Assembly: GCA_012519455.1 (NCBI GenBank)
Contig: JAAYQE010000146.1
Location: forward strand, 1-34,980
Direction of reading: 5' to 3'
Length of the DNA stretch: 34,980 bases
From: Syntrophomonadaceae bacterium
GTDB taxonomy: Bacteria; Bacillota; Ch66; Ch109
Part shown: positions 32,808-34,980 of the stretch, piece after piece
Layout of the letters: each line of letters begins with the position of its first letter
Numbering within the stretch: the first letter of the stretch is position 1
Notes under the pieces: model-generated
Seen by the model: the letters and a program-made list of their open reading frames with translations, nothing else
Databases searched by the model: none
Told to the model about the DNA's origin: nothing
Program-made: the position numbers and the translations under genes

Positions 32808-33146
32808 TTATACCAGTTCCAATATAGCCATTGGAGCCCCGTCTCCCCGACGAAACCCAGTTTTAATAATCCTGGTATAACCGCCAGACCGGTCCTCATA
32901 TTTTGGTCCCAAAGTATCGAACAACTTGACAACCACATCCTCGTCGGTAATAAAAGCTATTGCCTGACGCCTTGCGTGCAGGTCGCCCTTTTTACCTAGA
33001 GTTATCATTTTATTCGCCAATCGTGCCAATTCCTTAGCGCGGGTCTCCGTAGTTTCAATCCTTTCCTCCCGGAGCAGGGAGGTTACCCCATTCCGCAACA
33101 CCGACCGGCGATGAGCCGATAATAGGCCTAATTTTCGGTAGCCCAT
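32808..33146 (-). CDS. rplQ: 50S ribosomal protein L17
   Basis: This 112-residue bacterial L17 begins [20 protein letters not shown], the typical start, and contains [20 protein letters not shown] and [20 protein letters not shown]. The start ATG (33146) follows GGAGG by 10 nt. It is the last gene of the alpha operon, 30 nt after rpoA. The long extension of some lineages is absent. Confidence 0.98.
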   Translation of the reverse strand: MGYRKLGLLSAHRRSVLRNGVTSLLREERIETTETRAKELARLANKMITLGKKGDLHARRQAIAFITDEDVVVKLFDTLGPKYEDRSGGYTRIIKTGFRRGDGAPMAILELV

Positions 33147-33176
33147 CTTGTGCCATCCTCCCCGTAGGTTAGTTCA

Positions 33177-34124
33177 TTATTCATTTGACTGGCGTAGAGC
33201 AAGTCCCAACTCCGCCAGTTTCTTATCCACTTCTTCCAAGGACTTTTTACCTAGGTTTCGTACTTTCATCATATCTTCAACATTCTTTTGGATCAGCTCG
33301 CCAACAGAATTTATTCCCGCTCGCTTCAGGCAGTTAAAGGAACGAACGGACAAGTCGAGTTCTTCAATAGTCATCTCTAGTAATCGTTCGCGAGGATCTT
33401 CTTCCTTTACTACCATCGTTTCCACGTCACTAATATTTTCCGTAAGACCTATAAACAACCGCAGGTGATCACTCAAGATCTTAGCCGCCAAACTTGTCGC
33501 TTCACTAGGGGTAATACTCCCGTCGGTCCAGACTTCTAACGTTAAACGGTCATAGTCGGTAATCTGCCCCACCCGGGTGTTTTCTACGGTAAAGTTCACC
33601 TTAGTTACTGGACTAAAAATAGAGTCTATGGGAATTACCCCAATAACATGGTCGGGTTTTTTGTTTCTTTCTGCTGAAACATAACCCCTCCCCTTTTCTA
33701 CAGCCAGTTCCATGAACAACCGTCCATCCGGATTTAAGGTAGCTAAGTGTAGTTCTGGATTGAGTATTTCTACATCAGAATCCGCCTTGATATCTGCAGC
33801 CTTAACTTCCCCTTCCCCTTGAGCCTCAATGCGAATAGTTTTATTCTCCTCGGTATACATTTTAAGCCGCAGGGCTTTCAAGTTAAGGATGATATCCGTG
33901 GTGTCTTCGACGACGCCTGGTATAGTGGAAAACTCATGCAGCACCCCATCGATTTTCACCGAAGTAACTGCAGCCCCGGGTAGAGAGGAAAGCAGGACCC
34001 GTCGCAATGAGTTTCCAAGGGTAATCCCGTAGCCTCTCTCTAGCGGTTCAATAACAAACCGAGCATAATGATCATCTTCACTTTTATCCACACATTCAAT
34101 CTTCGGTTTTTCAATTTCCAGCAA
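33177..34124 (-). CDS. rpoA: DNA-directed RNA polymerase subunit alpha
   Basis: This 315-residue subunit nucleates RNA polymerase assembly. The N-terminal domain (about residues 1-230) shows [32 protein letters not shown]-type dimerisation region (here [18 protein letters not shown]) and [16 protein letters not shown]. The C-terminal domain (about 245-310) has [20 protein letters not shown] and [13 protein letters not shown], which contact UP elements and activators. The start is TTG at 34124, after a G-rich stretch about 11 nt upstream. It lies between rpsD and rplQ as usual. Confidence 0.98.
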   Translation of the reverse strand: MLEIEKPKIECVDKSEDDHYARFVIEPLERGYGITLGNSLRRVLLSSLPGAAVTSVKIDGVLHEFSTIPGVVEDTTDIILNLKALRLKMYTEENKTIRIEAQGEGEVKAADIKADSDVEILNPELHLATLNPDGRLFMELAVEKGRGYVSAERNKKPDHVIGVIPIDSIFSPVTKVNFTVENTRVGQITDYDRLTLEVWTDGSITPSEATSLAAKILSDHLRLFIGLTENISDVETMVVKEEDPRERLLEMTIEELDLSVRSFNCLKRAGINSVGELIQKNVEDMMKVRNLGKKSLEEVDKKLAELGLALRQSNE

Positions 34125-34186
34125 AGGAAATCAAGCCCCCCTTCTCCCGAAACTGTCAACTTGCCGACAGGCTGGCGCTAATGTAC

Positions 34187-34813
34187 CTACCTGGAATATA
34201 ACTCAACGATTAGAGTTTCCTCAATCGGTACGTCAATCTGCTCGCGAGTAGGTAAACCTAGAATACGTCCCTGCATCCCTTCGAGATCTAGTTCCAGCCA
34301 GACCGGAGGGGTTTTGTGTTTTGCTGCTTCCAGATTTTCTTGAACCAAAGGCGTTTCCTTACTACGTTCCCGAATAGTGATTACATCACCAGGGCGCAAA
34401 ATCATAGAAGGTATATTGGCTTTGTGTCCGTTCAAGCGAAAATGACCGTGTCTAACCATCTGCCGGGCTTGAGAGCGCGAAGTGGCAAAACCCAGTCGGA
34501 ATATAACATTATCTAGCCTTCGTTCCAATAACGAAAGTAAATTTTCCCCGGTTATCCCCTGCATCCGTTCCGCACGAATAAAATAATTGTGGAACTGCCG
34601 TTCTAAAATACCATACAATCGCCGCGCTTTTTGCTTTTCACGCAGCTGAAGTCCGTATTCAGATACCTTCTTCCCCCGGCTATGCCCGTGTTGCCCAGGG
34701 ATAAATCCACGGCGATCCAGGATGCACTTCTCATAACATCGATCACCTTTAAGAAAAAGCTTGGTCCCCTCCCGCCGACACAGTCGACAGACCGGACCGG
34801 TATATCTTGCCAT
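34187..34813 (-). CDS. rpsD: 30S ribosomal protein S4
   Basis: This 208-residue assembly-initiating protein binds 16S rRNA and often regulates the alpha operon. The start is ATG 34813 ([20 protein letters not shown]), 11 nt after AGGAGGTG; an earlier in-frame codon at 34861 lies inside rpsK. The S4 RNA-binding domain includes [20 protein letters not shown] and [15 protein letters not shown]. The N-terminus carries four cysteines (9, 12, 26, 30), the zinc-binding form of S4, with a CX3C second pair where many S4 proteins have CX4C. It sits 17 nt after rpsK. Confidence 0.98.
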   Translation of the reverse strand: MARYTGPVCRLCRREGTKLFLKGDRCYEKCILDRRGFIPGQHGHSRGKKVSEYGLQLREKQKARRLYGILERQFHNYFIRAERMQGITGENLLSLLERRLDNVIFRLGFATSRSQARQMVRHGHFRLNGHKANIPSMILRPGDVITIRERSKETPLVQENLEAAKHKTPPVWLELDLEGMQGRILGLPTREQIDVPIEETLIVELYSR

Positions 34814-34830
34814 ACTTAAAAAAACACCTC

Positions 34831-34980
34831 CTAGACTCTTCTGCGCTTCGGGGGCCGGCAACCATTATGGGGGATCGGGGTTACGTCCTTAATCATATTT
34901 ACATTAATCCCCGCTGCCTGCAGTGAACGAATCGCTGCTTCTCGGCCGGATCCCGGTCCCTTTACGTAACACTCCACTTC
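34831..34980 (-). CDS. rpsK: 30S ribosomal protein S11, C-terminal part
   Basis: The last 49 codons of S11 are present; the gene continues past the right edge. The translated end reads [20 protein letters not shown], continues with a stretch including [20 protein letters not shown], and finishes KRRRV before TAG (34833-34831). These are the conserved residues that bind 16S rRNA in the platform. It lies 17 nt before rpsD, the standard order of the alpha operon. Confidence 0.96.
   Translation of the reverse strand, partial: EVECYVKGPGSGREAAIRSLQAAGINVNMIKDVTPIPHNGCRPPKRRRV

Overview
The window looks like a core-genome segment of a low-to-mid GC Gram-positive anaerobe of the class Clostridia (Peptococcaceae/Moorella/Desulfotomaculum-like; family-level placement is inference). 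Evidence: the Firmicute-type order rpsK-rpsD-rpoA-rplQ-ecfA1-ecfA2-ecfT-truA-rplM-rpsI-cwlD, an AddAB nuclease instead of RecBCD, the endospore cortex amidase CwlD, strong GGAGG-type ribosome binding sites with many TTG and GTG starts, a likely oxygen-sensitive class III ribonucleotide reductase, and an AmmeMemoRadiSam gene set. No mobile elements, tRNAs, rRNAs or CRISPR arrays are visible.

Layout from left to right. (1) 1-700, minus strand: the 5' end of a ribonucleotide reductase gene behind a cobalamin riboswitch with a terminator. (2) 700-2760: a DUF1648 membrane protein and a divergent MATE transporter, with a dyad operator candidate between them. (3) 2900-12110, minus strand: a tightly packed EamA transporter-addB-addA unit, then an S1-domain RNA-binding protein. 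(4) 12340-14850: small genes, namely an FmdB-type zinc ribbon, an unknown 136-residue protein, a DUF1540 peptide and an HD-GYP phosphodiesterase, separated by clear terminators. (5) 14850-20600, minus strand: argC-argJ-argB-argF and a COG2403-type P-loop protein. (6) 20740-27160, minus strand: an M20 amidohydrolase, the AmmeMemoRadiSam pair (radical SAM enzyme plus a LigB/AMMECR1 fusion), a CoA-transferase III family protein and an rRNA methyltransferase. (7) 27335-34980, minus strand: cwlD, the S9/L13 operon with a consensus promoter and a structured leader, truA, the ECF transporter energizing module, and the L17-alpha-S4-S11 ribosomal/RNA polymerase genes.

How the genes fit together. AddB and AddA form one helicase-nuclease. 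ArgC, ArgJ, ArgB and ArgF supply four steps from acetylglutamate to citrulline, with ArgJ recycling the acetyl group; argD is not in the window. EcfA1, EcfA2 and EcfT form the shared motor of group II ECF vitamin/metal transporters, whose substrate-binding S components must lie elsewhere. The riboswitch should switch off the presumed B12-independent reductase when cobalamin is plentiful, which predicts a B12-dependent reductase elsewhere in the genome.

The points most worth a second look are: the CaiB-family protein, whose catalytic aspartate column appears to be glycine, beside the AmmeMemoRadiSam genes; a 49-codon membrane-peptide reading frame with no normal start codon between them; the riboswitch-reductase pairing; the structured rplM leader behind a perfect consensus promoter; and the S1 protein joined to a putative Myb/SANT-like region next to addAB. 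I see no clear case for a wholly new defence or mobile system.
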